Shown one piece after another: positions 24,311 through 33,730 of a stretch of 47,698 nt of DNA. Every line of letters starts with the position of its first letter. Position 1 is the stretch's first letter. Source of the DNA: a virus; IMG/VR virus record IMGVR_UViG_3300009428_001375, positions 1 through 47,698 of that record, one strand, 5' to 3'. Under the pieces are notes generated by a model that saw only the letters and a program-made list of their open reading frames with translations, did no database searches and had not been told where the DNA came from. Both the position numbers and the translations under genes were made by a program.

Positions 24311-25102
24311 ATGAAAAAGAAAAGATTAATCTATCAAGTATATGTTGGTAAACGTAAAAGACTTTATGACCACTGTACAAAGTCTGTAGCCGAATACTGT
24401 GAGCGTCATGGTATAGATCATATCGTACAAAAAACACCTATCCTTTCAATTAAGCCTGATGTATTTCAGACTAATCGTAGCGTAGAGTCTTATGAAAAGC
24501 ATGGTGGATATTTGCCTATCTATGAGAAAGAAAACGCATTTGCTTACTTTCGAGATTATGATCAGATTGCTATAGTCGATGGTGATATATGGATACGTCC
24601 TGATGCGCCTAACATCTTTGAAGAATTGAATGACGACACAGATTTTGCTGGTGTGATCGAACGTCAAATGCCTTTAACGCCTCAATACTTCGGTAAGATT
24701 ACTGGCTATTCTAAAATGCAATACCAGTCTGTTAGAAATGTTGATTGGAAATGGAATCAGCATGGAGCAGAGTTCTTTAACATGGGTATGATGGTAATGA
24801 ATAAATCATTTGCCAAGCATCTTAATGGTGAAACGCCAATGCAATTCTTACGTCGTCCAAGGTTTAAACCATTGATTGATGGTATGGGTTCATGGAAATG
24901 GTCTACAGATCAGACACTATTGAATATCTTTATACGTGAAGAAAACATGAAGCTACAGCATTTGGGCTATGAGTGGAACGGATTGTTTAATGCCATACCA
25001 CATGAGAAGATGAAAAAGGCTCACTTCTTACACTTCTTTCATAAGGATATTATTCCGCACGAAGGTGAGAACATAGAAGAACTAATGAAGTTGGTAGAGT
25101 AA
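24311..25102 (+). CDS. GT-A-type glycosyltransferase-like protein
   Basis: A 263-aa protein with a GT-A-like fold. IAIVDGDIWIRPDAP (about residues 87-101) carries a D-x-D motif (DGD) that binds metal and the nucleotide sugar. EFFNMGMMVMNKS (about 155-167) and a later HFLHFFHK segment match GT8-like acceptor-site features. Translationally coupled to the following methyltransferase (TAATG). The sugar is unknown. Confidence 0.65.
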   Translation: MKKKRLIYQVYVGKRKRLYDHCTKSVAEYCERHGIDHIVQKTPILSIKPDVFQTNRSVESYEKHGGYLPIYEKENAFAYFRDYDQIAIVDGDIWIRPDAPNIFEELNDDTDFAGVIERQMPLTPQYFGKITGYSKMQYQSVRNVDWKWNQHGAEFFNMGMMVMNKSFAKHLNGETPMQFLRRPRFKPLIDGMGSWKWSTDQTLLNIFIREENMKLQHLGYEWNGLFNAIPHEKMKKAHFLHFFHKDIIPHEGENIEELMKLVE

Positions 25103-25701
25103 TGAAATTTTTAGAGATAGCGGCGGCAAAAAGCAGAGGGCTAAACTGGGATGGTGTGCGTGACGTTCCTACACCAGGATGTATGGTCTATGATATGCGA
25201 AACCTTCCCATGCGAGGTGTCCTTGAAAAAACGTATGATGGTGTATACAATGAACATTTCATTGAACACCTAGAAAAGCAAGAAGGTATTAATTTCTTTA
25301 GAGAGATGTTCAGAGTGATGAAACCAGGTGGTGTTATGCGTACTGTATGGCCTCCTATGGACTTTGTAGACTTCCTTCGCAGTGGTGAAGACTTATCTAA
25401 TCACCCATTTGTTACACACTACTATGATTTCTATGTTGTAAAGCACAACTTTGCACCAGCTGGTAATGAACACAAGTCTAAACAAGAGCAATGCGCATTA
25501 GGTTTGCTACATCAAAATGGTGAACACAAACATCTATGGTATAAAGAAGAAATGATTAATGTATTAAAAGAAGAAGGATTTACTTATGTCAAAGAGTTTG
25601 AATACCAAAGGTCTACGTTTCCAGCTTTCAAAAACATTGATACTCCTGGCCACATTCGGGCGTTGCATTCTGCTGTAATAGAAGCTACAGTCCCATGGTA
25701 A
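25102..25701 (+). CDS. SAM-dependent methyltransferase-like protein
   Basis: A 199-aa protein that keeps the C-terminal half of a class I methyltransferase: YDGVYNEHFIEHLEKQEG (about residues 48-65) and FREMFRVMKPGGVMRTVWPP (about 69-88). The N-terminal glycine motif I is degenerate, though LEIAAAKSRGLNWDG may stand in for it. This form is common among small sugar or glycan methyltransferases. Overlaps the next gene by 7 nt. Confidence 0.7.
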   Translation: MKFLEIAAAKSRGLNWDGVRDVPTPGCMVYDMRNLPMRGVLEKTYDGVYNEHFIEHLEKQEGINFFREMFRVMKPGGVMRTVWPPMDFVDFLRSGEDLSNHPFVTHYYDFYVVKHNFAPAGNEHKSKQEQCALGLLHQNGEHKHLWYKEEMINVLKEEGFTYVKEFEYQRSTFPAFKNIDTPGHIRALHSAVIEATVPW

Positions 25702-26372
25702 AAAAGATTATCTTACAACATATGGATGGTGACTTGCGTGAGCTTGATAAGCTATCTATTGCAAACATAAAAAAGTATGCTGAGTTTGTTGGTGCTGACT
25801 ATAAACTTATAACAGGCAAACCTTTTAGTTCATGGTTGACATCGCCTTGTCAGAAGGTTCACATGATCAACAAAGAGTTTGACGAGTACGACGATGTGCT
25901 AATGCTTGATATTGATATGTTTGCACCTAAAGGCATGGACATTGACATATTTCAAGAAGTTGGAGTGGGTCTATATCATACTGTGCAGAAAAGATTGCAT
26001 GGTCAATTGGCTCAAATGTATCCAATGTTAGGTAGTATAGATGCTCCATATTGGGGCGGAGCGATATATAAAATGGATAGACGTCTTAGACAAACGCTTA
26101 GGGCAGAATTAGTTAGGTCTAATGACGCTTGGATGCAGAAGTTTAATAAACTCTATCACTTTGAAGACGAGGGTATAATGCACGTCTTAGCTAATAGATC
26201 AGGTATGAGTGCCAATATAAAGCACTTGCATCCTAAGTGGTGTCAGTGTAGTTTCTTACCTAATCCACAAGAAGCTGGATTTATACATGTCAGAACAAAG
26301 ATTACGCCACAAGGTCCTAAAAGAGAAAAGCTTGAAAACTATAATGGATTAGTTTCAATGGGTGTATTATGA
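25695..26372 (+). CDS. GT-A-type glycosyltransferase-like protein
   Basis: A 225-aa protein with VLMLDIDMFAPKG (about residues 68-80), a D-x-D motif at the end of a hydrophobic strand, typical of GT-A enzymes. APYWGGAIYKMDRR (about 116-129) and a C-terminal PKWCQCSFLP segment are also visible. It belongs to the same broad group as the genes at 24311 and 27376. It starts inside the preceding methyltransferase and overlaps the mutase start by 4 nt. Confidence 0.65.
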   Translation: MVKKIILQHMDGDLRELDKLSIANIKKYAEFVGADYKLITGKPFSSWLTSPCQKVHMINKEFDEYDDVLMLDIDMFAPKGMDIDIFQEVGVGLYHTVQKRLHGQLAQMYPMLGSIDAPYWGGAIYKMDRRLRQTLRAELVRSNDAWMQKFNKLYHFEDEGIMHVLANRSGMSANIKHLHPKWCQCSFLPNPQEAGFIHVRTKITPQGPKREKLENYNGLVSMGVL

Positions 26373-27379
26373 ATATTCTAGTAGTAGGTGCTGGCTTTGC
26401 TGGTGCTGTTATTGCACATGAACTTGCTAATGATGGTCATAAGGTAAAGGTTATTGATGAAAGAGGACATATAGGTGGTAATGCGTATGACTATGTTAAT
26501 GAACATGGTATTCGAATTCACAAATACGGCCCTCATATATTCCATACAAATAACAAAGTCGCATATGATTGGGTCACAAAGTTTGACGAGTGGGAAGATT
26601 ATCAACATAGAGTAAAAGCACAATTGAGTGATGGTACTTATGTGACTTTGCCTGTTAATGCCAATACAAAGTATGTCGTAGGAGAAGAAAATATACTCGA
26701 CACTTTCTTTAGACCTTACACTAAAAAGATGTGGGGTATGGAACTGGAAGAATTAGATCCTAATATTATTAAACGAGTTCAGACACGTGATGATGTTAAT
26801 GAGTTGTATTTTCCTAATGACCAATATGGTGCTATGCCTAAGAACGGCTACACTAAAGTCTTTGAAGAAATTCTTAATCATAAAAATATTGAAGTGCAAT
26901 TAAACAAAAAGTTTAATCGTAGCATGGAAGGTAATTACTATCATGTATTTAATTCAATGCCGATTGATGTCTATCACGATTTTAAGTTTGGTGAATTGCC
27001 ATACAGAAGTTTAAAGTTTCACCATGTAAATCTTCCTATACCAAAGATACTTCCGACACCTACTGTTAATTTTACGCACTCTGGTGCTTACACACGTATG
27101 ACAGAATGGAAAAACTATCCTAATCATGGTACTAATGATCAAATAACATCATTGACTTATGAAGAGCCGTGTGATTATATTGACAATAATATGGAAAGAT
27201 ATTATCCTGTTAAAGATATTAGCGGTAAAAATAGAGAGATATATAAGAAGTATAAAGAGATATTAACGTCCAACACTACTTTCATAGGTAGGTGCGGAAT
27301 GTATGTGTACATTGATATGCATCAGGCAATAGTATCTTCACTTGCGACAGTCAACAAATTTAGGGATGCAAACACATGA
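26369..27379 (+). CDS. glf: UDP-galactopyranose mutase
   Basis: A 336-aa FAD enzyme that converts UDP-galactopyranose to UDP-galactofuranose. The N-terminal GAGFAGAVIAHELA (residues 7-20) is the dinucleotide-binding loop; RGHIGGNAYD (31-40), YGPHIFHTNN (about 53-62), the FFRPYTKKMWG stretch (about 112-122) and the C-terminal FIGRCGMYVYIDMHQA (about 307-322) are Glf signatures. The length is slightly below the usual 360-390 aa. Together with the epimerase at 28187 it would provide galactofuranose for the glycan. Confidence 0.92.
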   Translation: MNILVVGAGFAGAVIAHELANDGHKVKVIDERGHIGGNAYDYVNEHGIRIHKYGPHIFHTNNKVAYDWVTKFDEWEDYQHRVKAQLSDGTYVTLPVNANTKYVVGEENILDTFFRPYTKKMWGMELEELDPNIIKRVQTRDDVNELYFPNDQYGAMPKNGYTKVFEEILNHKNIEVQLNKKFNRSMEGNYYHVFNSMPIDVYHDFKFGELPYRSLKFHHVNLPIPKILPTPTVNFTHSGAYTRMTEWKNYPNHGTNDQITSLTYEEPCDYIDNNMERYYPVKDISGKNREIYKKYKEILTSNTTFIGRCGMYVYIDMHQAIVSSLATVNKFRDANT

Positions 27380-28197
27380 GTAATTTAATTTATCAGTATT
27401 GGAAAGGACCTTTGAAGTCTGGTGTTCTATCAAGCACTGCATTAATGAAAGCCTATGCAGAAAGAATTGGTGCAGAGTATAGGTTCGATCACAATATAGA
27501 AATAGCCAGTAAGACAGTGAACGTACCTATCTATTACGAGCCAGCTAATCCATTAGTCGATGCGTCATTCGACATATACGATAATGTTGCTTTAGTAGAT
27601 ATTGATGTGTTTCCCACAGATGGTTTAAACGACAATATATTTGATTTATTAGATGGTGAAGACGCTGGTATATGTACTGAACCTAAGCAACCATATTTTA
27701 GAACTATATACAATTCTGGGGGCATAAACAGTGCCGTTGATAAAGTCTGGGCAAAAAAGTGTTTAGATGTATGGGGTATAGAATACTCTTATGATGAAAT
27801 GGGTAGACCAGAAGTGTTTAACACAGGTGTAGTCGTTATATCTAAAGCTGGATTACAAAAAATGAAGACACAGTGGCCTTCATTCCAAGAGTATGTTAAT
27901 AATATGAACGGCTTTCCAAACTTCTATAGGTTGTTTCAAGATTACTTCTCTGCTTTTATCCACTTGCCTGATTTTAAACTAAAGCGTTTACCCAATGAAT
28001 GGAATTGTTATATGCATAAAGTAGGTGCGCATCCGATTGCAGAGATAGGTGATAATAGACCAGACAATGCCAAGCTAGTGCATATTATGTTTAGGACAGC
28101 AGACGATTGGCCTAAAGAAGCGTTATGGGATATTACAAATAAGCCTGTGTCAGAGTGGAATCTGCCTGTAAATAAAGGTTGGCCTAATGATGGATAA
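27376..28197 (+). CDS. GT-A-type glycosyltransferase-like protein
   Basis: A 273-aa protein with NVALVDIDVFPTDG (about residues 71-84) holding the DxD motif, and EVFNTGVVVISKAG (about 151-164) typical of this phage GT-A group. It could be the galactofuranosyltransferase that uses the product of the preceding mutase, but sequence does not decide that. Overlaps glf by 4 nt and the epimerase by 11 nt. Confidence 0.65.
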   Translation: MSNLIYQYWKGPLKSGVLSSTALMKAYAERIGAEYRFDHNIEIASKTVNVPIYYEPANPLVDASFDIYDNVALVDIDVFPTDGLNDNIFDLLDGEDAGICTEPKQPYFRTIYNSGGINSAVDKVWAKKCLDVWGIEYSYDEMGRPEVFNTGVVVISKAGLQKMKTQWPSFQEYVNNMNGFPNFYRLFQDYFSAFIHLPDFKLKRLPNEWNCYMHKVGAHPIAEIGDNRPDNAKLVHIMFRTADDWPKEALWDITNKPVSEWNLPVNKGWPNDG

Positions 28198-29116
28198 AAA
28201 TTATAAAATATTAGTAACAGGTGCAACTGGATATATTGGGGCACACGTGGTGAAAGCATTATCAGAGCGTGGACATGTAGTCACAGGTACTGATTGTGAT
28301 GATAAACAAAATGATATTAGTAAATATGCTGAATTTATTTATTGGGATATAGATTTTAATGACGTTAATGTTATGCTTGAAGAACGTAGTTACGATAAGA
28401 TCATACACCTAGCAGCAAGGACTAAGGTTCCCAACTCTGTGGCAAATCCTTTAAAGTATTATACTACTAATGTTCTTGGTACAAGTCATGTTACTAGCAT
28501 CCCTTGTGACCACTTCATATATTGCTCTACAGGTTCTGCATTTGATCCTGTGGCTAATCCATATGCTGGTAGTAAGTATGCTGGTGAACTTATAACAAAA
28601 CAGTTTTATCCTAATAACCATAGTATTGTACGCTTCTATAATGTGTCAGGCAATGATGGTATGCTTAAATACGATGATGATGTGTCTCATTTAATTCGTA
28701 AGGCTGCAAGAGTAGCAAACTCCATATTGCATAACAGTCTTGACTGTAATGCCATTCTTAACTATAAAATTGCAGAATCAGAGGTTATGAATGTCTATGG
28801 CACAGACTATGACACAAGAGATGGTACGTGTATTCGTAACTATACTCACATCACTGATATTGTAAATGGTATAATTAATATTGTTGAGGCAGAGCCTACA
28901 AATAAAATAGAGTGTCTTGGGTCTCCTGATGGTACGTCGGTAAAAGAAGTTATAGATACTATGAATCGTGTTTCTGGTGTTGAATTAAACCAGAAGGTAA
29001 TGCCGAGACGAGAAGGTGATGTCGCAATATCAGTTGTGCCTGAAGACTCTCCTTTCTTTACACAAACAAAAACATTAGATGATATGTGCATAGATGCACT
29101 TGAGGTGGAAAAATGA
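28187..29116 (+). CDS. NAD-dependent UDP-sugar epimerase (GalE-like)
   Basis: A 309-aa short-chain dehydrogenase of the extended type. TGATGYIGAH (about residues 11-20) binds NAD; HLAARTKVPNSVANPLKYY (about 73-91) matches the epimerase family; YCSTGSAFD and YAGSKYAGE (catalytic YxxxK, near 127) are the active site; RNYTHITDIVNG is close to the RDYIHVxD motif of GalE. A GalE would turn UDP-glucose into UDP-galactose, the substrate of the Glf encoded nearby. Exact sugar specificity is inferred. Confidence 0.85.
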   Translation: MMDKNYKILVTGATGYIGAHVVKALSERGHVVTGTDCDDKQNDISKYAEFIYWDIDFNDVNVMLEERSYDKIIHLAARTKVPNSVANPLKYYTTNVLGTSHVTSIPCDHFIYCSTGSAFDPVANPYAGSKYAGELITKQFYPNNHSIVRFYNVSGNDGMLKYDDDVSHLIRKAARVANSILHNSLDCNAILNYKIAESEVMNVYGTDYDTRDGTCIRNYTHITDIVNGIINIVEAEPTNKIECLGSPDGTSVKEVIDTMNRVSGVELNQKVMPRREGDVAISVVPEDSPFFTQTKTLDDMCIDALEVEK

Positions 29117-29688
29117 TAAACTCTGAATTAGGACATGTAAAGACGTTAAAGAAATTTCATTCTGAAATAGTACGTCAACAAGAAGAAGCCCACGGCGAAG
29201 ATTATTGCCAAATACACGATGCGATTATAAAGTACATGAAAGACTGTAAGAGCTATATGGAATTAGGCACACACCAAGGTGGAACTGCTTCGGCGGCTTT
29301 GCTTACTAATCCAAAGCGTGTGTATCTTGTTGATATGGATATGAGTCGATACAACAAATTCTTAAAACCTATTGCAGAAAAATATGCACAAGATAAAGAC
29401 ATTGAATTGATCACAAACCAGACAGATTCTACAGGGTTTGCTTGTATTAATATGACTGATATGTTGGTTATAGATTCTTATCATCACCCTGCACACATGA
29501 TAAAAGAGTTGACTATGCATGGTAATAACGTAAAGAAATACATACTTGCCCACGATACGACTGCTATGATGGGTAGACCTGATACAAGACTTTATGATTG
29601 TCTAAAGACTTGGGCTGATAGTAATGGCTTTGTTGAATGTGAACGTGGAATTACAAACGTTGGTTATGTTGTGTTTAAACGAATTTAA
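29113..29688 (+). CDS. SAM-dependent methyltransferase-like (Methyltransf_24/cephalosporin hydroxylase type)
   Basis: A 191-aa protein with SYMELGTHQGGTASAALL (about residues 52-69), which corresponds to methyltransferase motif I, and VYLVDMDMSRYN (about 75-86) ending strand 2. MLVIDSYHHPAHMIKEL (about 117-133) is characteristic of the Methyltransf_24 or CmcI-like group. The target is unknown, probably a sugar. It ends the first long run of coupled genes; a promoter-like gap follows. Confidence 0.7.
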   Translation: MINSELGHVKTLKKFHSEIVRQQEEAHGEDYCQIHDAIIKYMKDCKSYMELGTHQGGTASAALLTNPKRVYLVDMDMSRYNKFLKPIAEKYAQDKDIELITNQTDSTGFACINMTDMLVIDSYHHPAHMIKELTMHGNNVKKYILAHDTTAMMGRPDTRLYDCLKTWADSNGFVECERGITNVGYVVFKRI

Positions 29689-29711
29689 TTGTTTTAAATA
29701 GCAAACTAATG

Positions 29712-29720
29712 TGTTATAAT
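29712..29720 (+). promoter_or_regulatory. Extended -10 promoter inside the glycan island
   Basis: TGTTATAAT (TG, one base, then a perfect TATAAT at 29715-29720) lies in the 45-base gap between the methyltransferase and the GT25-like gene. No -35 is at the ideal distance; TTGTTT at 29689 is 20 bases away. AAGGGAAG follows at 29721-29728 as ribosome site. This is the only sizeable break in the island. Confidence 0.5.
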
Positions 29721-29733
29721 AAGGGAAGTTGAT

Positions 29734-30648
29734 ATGCAAGAGGGTGACATGATTAGACCAGATCACGGATATAATGATTGGGCAATAAAAGCCTTTATCA
29801 TTACAATGATGAACGATCATCAATCTTTAGTAAGCACACGTAAACTTTTGTGGTCAATCCGAAACGTTGGCGACGAGAGATCGTTGTCTGATATACAGCC
29901 TCATATAATAGATGCTACATTACCTGAAACTATTGATGCAGACATAAAAACTTATTTTAATAGAGGTTATGCTAGGAAACTTTACAACAATATTGGCAAC
30001 CTTAACTACACTTGGCCTACTAATCCAAGTCAAGATGGTATTGATTTTGCTACAGGGTTATATAAACGAGCCTATGGTGCAAGAAACTATCTTAAAGTTG
30101 CCGCATGTACTATTAGCCATATGAGACTATGGCAACATTGTATTGATCTTAATGAACCAATTATGATCCTTGAGCATGACGCATTTTTTACAAGGATGTA
30201 CACACATAAAGAAATCGTTTTATGCGGTCATAAAGATCGTAAAGGTAAGTATCCGGGATCACCTATTTCAGACAAAGGGAGTTCTAATGAAAAACCTATG
30301 GGTGAATGGAATGGTGGGATTGTTGCAATCAATAGTCCTTTGGGAACAACTAGGAAAGCTACTATATATGACACAAAAGTTAAGCTAGGTGTTAATAACT
30401 CATTCGGTATGGTAACAGTACCTTATGTAGATGATCCTAGTGATATTCCTTTACCTAGTGGACTGCCTGGAAATTCTGCATATATAATTAAACCATGGGC
30501 GGCTAAGATGCTGTTAGATAAGACGTTAGAAGTGGGCATATGGCCTAACGATGCTCTTATGTGTAGACAATTCTTCCCTTGGCTACAACAGTATTATCCG
30601 TATTTTACTGTCGTTCAAAACACAGGTTATTCGTCAACAACAACTTAA
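29734..30648 (+). CDS. GT25-type glycosyltransferase-like protein
   Basis: A 304-aa protein with the GT25 signature: ISHMRLWQHCIDLNEPIMILEHDAFF (about residues 128-153 in two parts, SHxRLWxxCI and the acidic LEHDAFF). A large insert (about 165-235) precedes a C-terminal PGNSAYIIKPWAAKMLL acceptor or donor-site segment. The size is normal for the family. It is separated from the upstream genes by the promoter at 29712. Confidence 0.75.
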   Translation: MQEGDMIRPDHGYNDWAIKAFIITMMNDHQSLVSTRKLLWSIRNVGDERSLSDIQPHIIDATLPETIDADIKTYFNRGYARKLYNNIGNLNYTWPTNPSQDGIDFATGLYKRAYGARNYLKVAACTISHMRLWQHCIDLNEPIMILEHDAFFTRMYTHKEIVLCGHKDRKGKYPGSPISDKGSSNEKPMGEWNGGIVAINSPLGTTRKATIYDTKVKLGVNNSFGMVTVPYVDDPSDIPLPSGLPGNSAYIIKPWAAKMLLDKTLEVGIWPNDALMCRQFFPWLQQYYPYFTVVQNTGYSSTTT

Positions 30649-30664
30649 GCAAGAGATTTATATA

Positions 30665-31345
30665 ATGATAAAAAGAACATCAGGCAATAAACGCACACAG
30701 GCGTATGTTATCACTATTATGGACAATGAAAAGTCTGTGAAGGTGGCAAAGCGGTGCATTGAATCGGCTGATAAGTTTAACATAGAGTGTCACCACTTTC
30801 CAGCAACTACACCTAAAAATGATATTCATAATTTGTTTACTGAGGCTGGCATTAACCCTACGTTGTTTAATGAAGAATACTCTAGGCTTGAAAACTGCAT
30901 GTCTGCATTTTTTTCACACTATTCTTTATGGAAGAAGTGTATAGAGTTAGGACATCAGATTACTATTTTTGAACACGATGCAGTTATCATAGAAAAAATA
31001 CCTGACTTTATTAAGTTTAAAGGTTGTATCAGTCTAGGAAAACCTTCGTATGGTAACTACAAAACACCTAGCCACCTAGGAACAAACGAGCTTATATCTA
31101 AGCAATACTTTCCTGGTGCACACGCCTATAGAATCACTCCATCAGCGGCAAAGATTATGGTCAAACATGCAGAAAAGTATGCACAACCGACTGATATATT
31201 TTTACGCAAAGAAAACTTTACATGGCTTGAAGAATATTATCCTTGGCCTGTAGAAGCCAAAGACAGCTTTAGCACTATCCAAAGTACGAAAGGTTGTTTA
31301 GCCAAACATGGCTATGGTGATCAATATATTATAGAGGAAGTTTAA
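30665..31345 (+). CDS. GT25-type glycosyltransferase-like protein
   Basis: A 226-aa protein: AFFSHYSLWKKCIELG (about residues 79-94) and ITIFEHDAVIIEKIP (about 97-111) match GT25, and FPGAHAYRITPSAAKIMV (about 149-166) is the later conserved segment. ATG 30665 is preferred; the open frame extends back into the previous gene. It is similar in layout to the preceding gene, so the two may be an old duplication. Confidence 0.75.
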   Translation: MIKRTSGNKRTQAYVITIMDNEKSVKVAKRCIESADKFNIECHHFPATTPKNDIHNLFTEAGINPTLFNEEYSRLENCMSAFFSHYSLWKKCIELGHQITIFEHDAVIIEKIPDFIKFKGCISLGKPSYGNYKTPSHLGTNELISKQYFPGAHAYRITPSAAKIMVKHAEKYAQPTDIFLRKENFTWLEEYYPWPVEAKDSFSTIQSTKGCLAKHGYGDQYIIEEV

Positions 31346-31347
31346 TT

Positions 31348-32043
31348 ATGAAAACAGTAGTTTGTGTATGGTGGGGAAATAAATTCCCTATAGAATATGT
31401 CTACAATTTAAAAGCTGGAGTGGAAAGAAACACTACAATTCCATTTAATTTTGTTTGCTACACCGATCAAAACATTCCTGGAATAGAAACTAGGCGACTT
31501 AAACCAGGATTTGATGGTTGGTGGAATAAGTTACAGATATTTGATCCAGCTTTAAAGGCTGGGGATCAAGTGGTTTACATCGACCTTGATACTATAATAG
31601 TAGGTAACATCGATTGGTTGTTAGAACACAAGAGTTGGTTTATGGGCATTGAAGATGTTGGAGCAGTTAATGTGCATCAGCCACACCTTAAAGGCGTTTT
31701 ACAGACTGGGGTAATGTCGTTTGACCACGACGCTAATGGATTTGTCTACGTTGATTTTGTTATGAACTATGAAGATATTAAACATGATTTTCGTGGAGAT
31801 GGTGAGTATTTAAACACTAAAGTTAATCCATACCATCGTAAACTATTACAGCACGAATATCCTAACGCATTAAAGTCTTATAAGTATGACATATATCCTA
31901 ATAGACCACAATCAGAAGAAGTTTCTATCATTTGCTTTCATGGTAGACCGAGTATTATACAGGCTATGGAAGAGACTATAACTACACCAATGGCTACTTA
32001 CGAGCCTCAACCTTGGATCAAAGAATACTGGTATAATAAATGA
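31348..32043 (+). CDS. GT-A-type glycosyltransferase-like protein (GT8-like)
   Basis: A 231-aa protein with GWWNKLQIFDP (about residues 57-67) and VVYIDLDTIIVGNID (about 75-89), the D-x-D motif of GT8-like enzymes. LQTGVMSFDHDANGFVY (about 116-132) and a late CFHGRPS motif are also typical. It probably uses a UDP-sugar. The stop overlaps the next start (ATGA). Confidence 0.7.
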   Translation: MKTVVCVWWGNKFPIEYVYNLKAGVERNTTIPFNFVCYTDQNIPGIETRRLKPGFDGWWNKLQIFDPALKAGDQVVYIDLDTIIVGNIDWLLEHKSWFMGIEDVGAVNVHQPHLKGVLQTGVMSFDHDANGFVYVDFVMNYEDIKHDFRGDGEYLNTKVNPYHRKLLQHEYPNALKSYKYDIYPNRPQSEEVSIICFHGRPSIIQAMEETITTPMATYEPQPWIKEYWYNK

Positions 32044-32654
32044 CACGAACAGTACACATAATAGGAAATGGAGATTGCGCTGTATATTACAAGCCGTCTC
32101 CTGGAATTAAACTGACTTGCAATATGCCAGCATTTGATATTGCAGATGTGTATGGTACAGTCATGGTTGATTTTAAAATGATGAAAGCATTGTATGAAGG
32201 TCATTTACAGCTTGATGCTTATGATTGGATTTTAGGCAATCGTCCTAAAGTGTGGATGGAAATGAAACCAGATTTTTATATGCGCTATTCTAAGAACGTA
32301 AAGGAATTTTACACACACGTCCCTAAGTATTGTCCTGGTGCAACAGAGTTCAACTGTGGTCATATGGCTACACACTATGCCGCATCAAAACTTGGGGCGA
32401 CTGAAATACATATGTATGGTTTTGATTCCCTCTTTGATATGAACCTTAGAAGCATTACAGACACATACTTAGTTTCTGATCGTAGTGATTTAAACTCATT
32501 TAGATTGAATAGTAATTGGCGTCCTATATGGGAAAGGCTATTTGAAGAGTTTCCTGACGTCAAGTTTGTATTATATCATAAGCATGATATGATTAAGATA
32601 CCAGTTCCAAGTAATGTACACATAGATACAAGCAGAGCAAGACGTAGAAAATGA
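32040..32654 (+). CDS. Rossmann-like protein of the DUF115/GT42-like type
   Basis: A 204-aa protein starting TRTVHIIGNGDCAVYY, a short N-terminal G-N-G-D motif. FNCGHMATHYAASKLGATEIHMYGFDSLF (about residues 108-136, in parts) resembles the G-x-x-A...GhexIyLiGfD pattern seen in DUF115 and sialyltransferase-like families. It may be a glycosyltransferase acting on the phage-directed glycan. Overlaps both neighbours by 4 nt. Confidence 0.5.
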   Translation: MTRTVHIIGNGDCAVYYKPSPGIKLTCNMPAFDIADVYGTVMVDFKMMKALYEGHLQLDAYDWILGNRPKVWMEMKPDFYMRYSKNVKEFYTHVPKYCPGATEFNCGHMATHYAASKLGATEIHMYGFDSLFDMNLRSITDTYLVSDRSDLNSFRLNSNWRPIWERLFEEFPDVKFVLYHKHDMIKIPVPSNVHIDTSRARRRK

Positions 32655-33727
32655 AACCTTGGTGTACTGAGCCTTTCATCACCTTAGAAAATAAAGTCTG
32701 GGGTGAATGGGGATTGTGTTGTAGATCTAAAGGTTTACCATACAGTGCTAAAGACGTGTCTCCACTAGATCACTTTAATAGTGATACTATGAAGCGTGTT
32801 CGTAAGGATATGGCAGATCATAATATCACTGATGAGATTAAAAATCTTTGTGACAAATGTATCCTACATGAAACCAGAGGTATCACTAGCAGAAGACAAC
32901 AGAAAGTTGATATGGAAGTCCCCTCAATGGATAAGGATGGTACGATCCACGACTTTAAATTCAATTCTATAGAAGTTAAGTTCTTTGGTAACTTGTGTAA
33001 TTTAAGTTGTCAGATGTGTGATGGTAGGTTATCGTCATCTATTGCGGCAATAGAAAAAAAGAAGGGTAACTGGACAGGTCCTACTCATATCAATATCTAT
33101 GAAGAAATGAAAGATAAAGATAAGTTCTATTCTGACATGAGTAAGATATTACCTTATACAAAACTTGTTAAATTTACTGGTGGTGAACCTACTATGAACA
33201 AAAGCATTATCAAGTTCATTACATGGATAGCCGATAATGGCTTTGCTAAGAACTTAACTTTAAAGATAATAACAAATGGCACACGCCGTAGTGATAGTAT
33301 TATTAAGGCAAGTAAAGCGTTCAGAGAGTTTTATGTTCAAGTATCAGTCGATGGTACATTCGATATAGATGTATTACAACGACCAGGAACTAACTTTGAT
33401 GATGTGATTAATAATATCCATGAATACAAAAAACATTCGACTGTAGGTTTAGGTCCTGTTATTACTGCTCTTAATGTTGGTGACGTACCAAACTTAGATT
33501 CGTTTGCTAGAATGATGGACGTGCCTTTAGATCTTTCGTCTATTGTTATGAGTCCACCTCATATGAGAATAGAAGTGTTACCAATAGAATATAGACAAAG
33601 GTTATTAAAAGAATACGACTATCCTAAAGAGATTAGGACTGCACTAGAAGACACTTTTTGGGACGAAGAACAGTTTAAGGTTCTTTTAAAGTTAAACCCA
33701 AACCTCTATGATTATCTTTTGATCTAA
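32651..33727 (+). CDS. Twitch-type radical SAM protein
   Basis: A 358-aa protein with an N-terminal Cys-containing segment (MKPWCTEPF, GLCCRSKG, CDKC) before the radical SAM core. CNLSCQMC (about residues 117-124) is the CxxxCxxC site and FTGGEPTMN (about 179-187) contacts SAM. Such a layout, with an accessory cluster domain first, is typical of phage radical SAM proteins I know as twitch-domain proteins. It is the third radical SAM gene in this window and closes the glycan island. Confidence 0.85.
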   Translation: MKPWCTEPFITLENKVWGEWGLCCRSKGLPYSAKDVSPLDHFNSDTMKRVRKDMADHNITDEIKNLCDKCILHETRGITSRRQQKVDMEVPSMDKDGTIHDFKFNSIEVKFFGNLCNLSCQMCDGRLSSSIAAIEKKKGNWTGPTHINIYEEMKDKDKFYSDMSKILPYTKLVKFTGGEPTMNKSIIKFITWIADNGFAKNLTLKIITNGTRRSDSIIKASKAFREFYVQVSVDGTFDIDVLQRPGTNFDDVINNIHEYKKHSTVGLGPVITALNVGDVPNLDSFARMMDVPLDLSSIVMSPPHMRIEVLPIEYRQRLLKEYDYPKEIRTALEDTFWDEEQFKVLLKLNPNLYDYLLI

Positions 33728-33730
33728 GGG

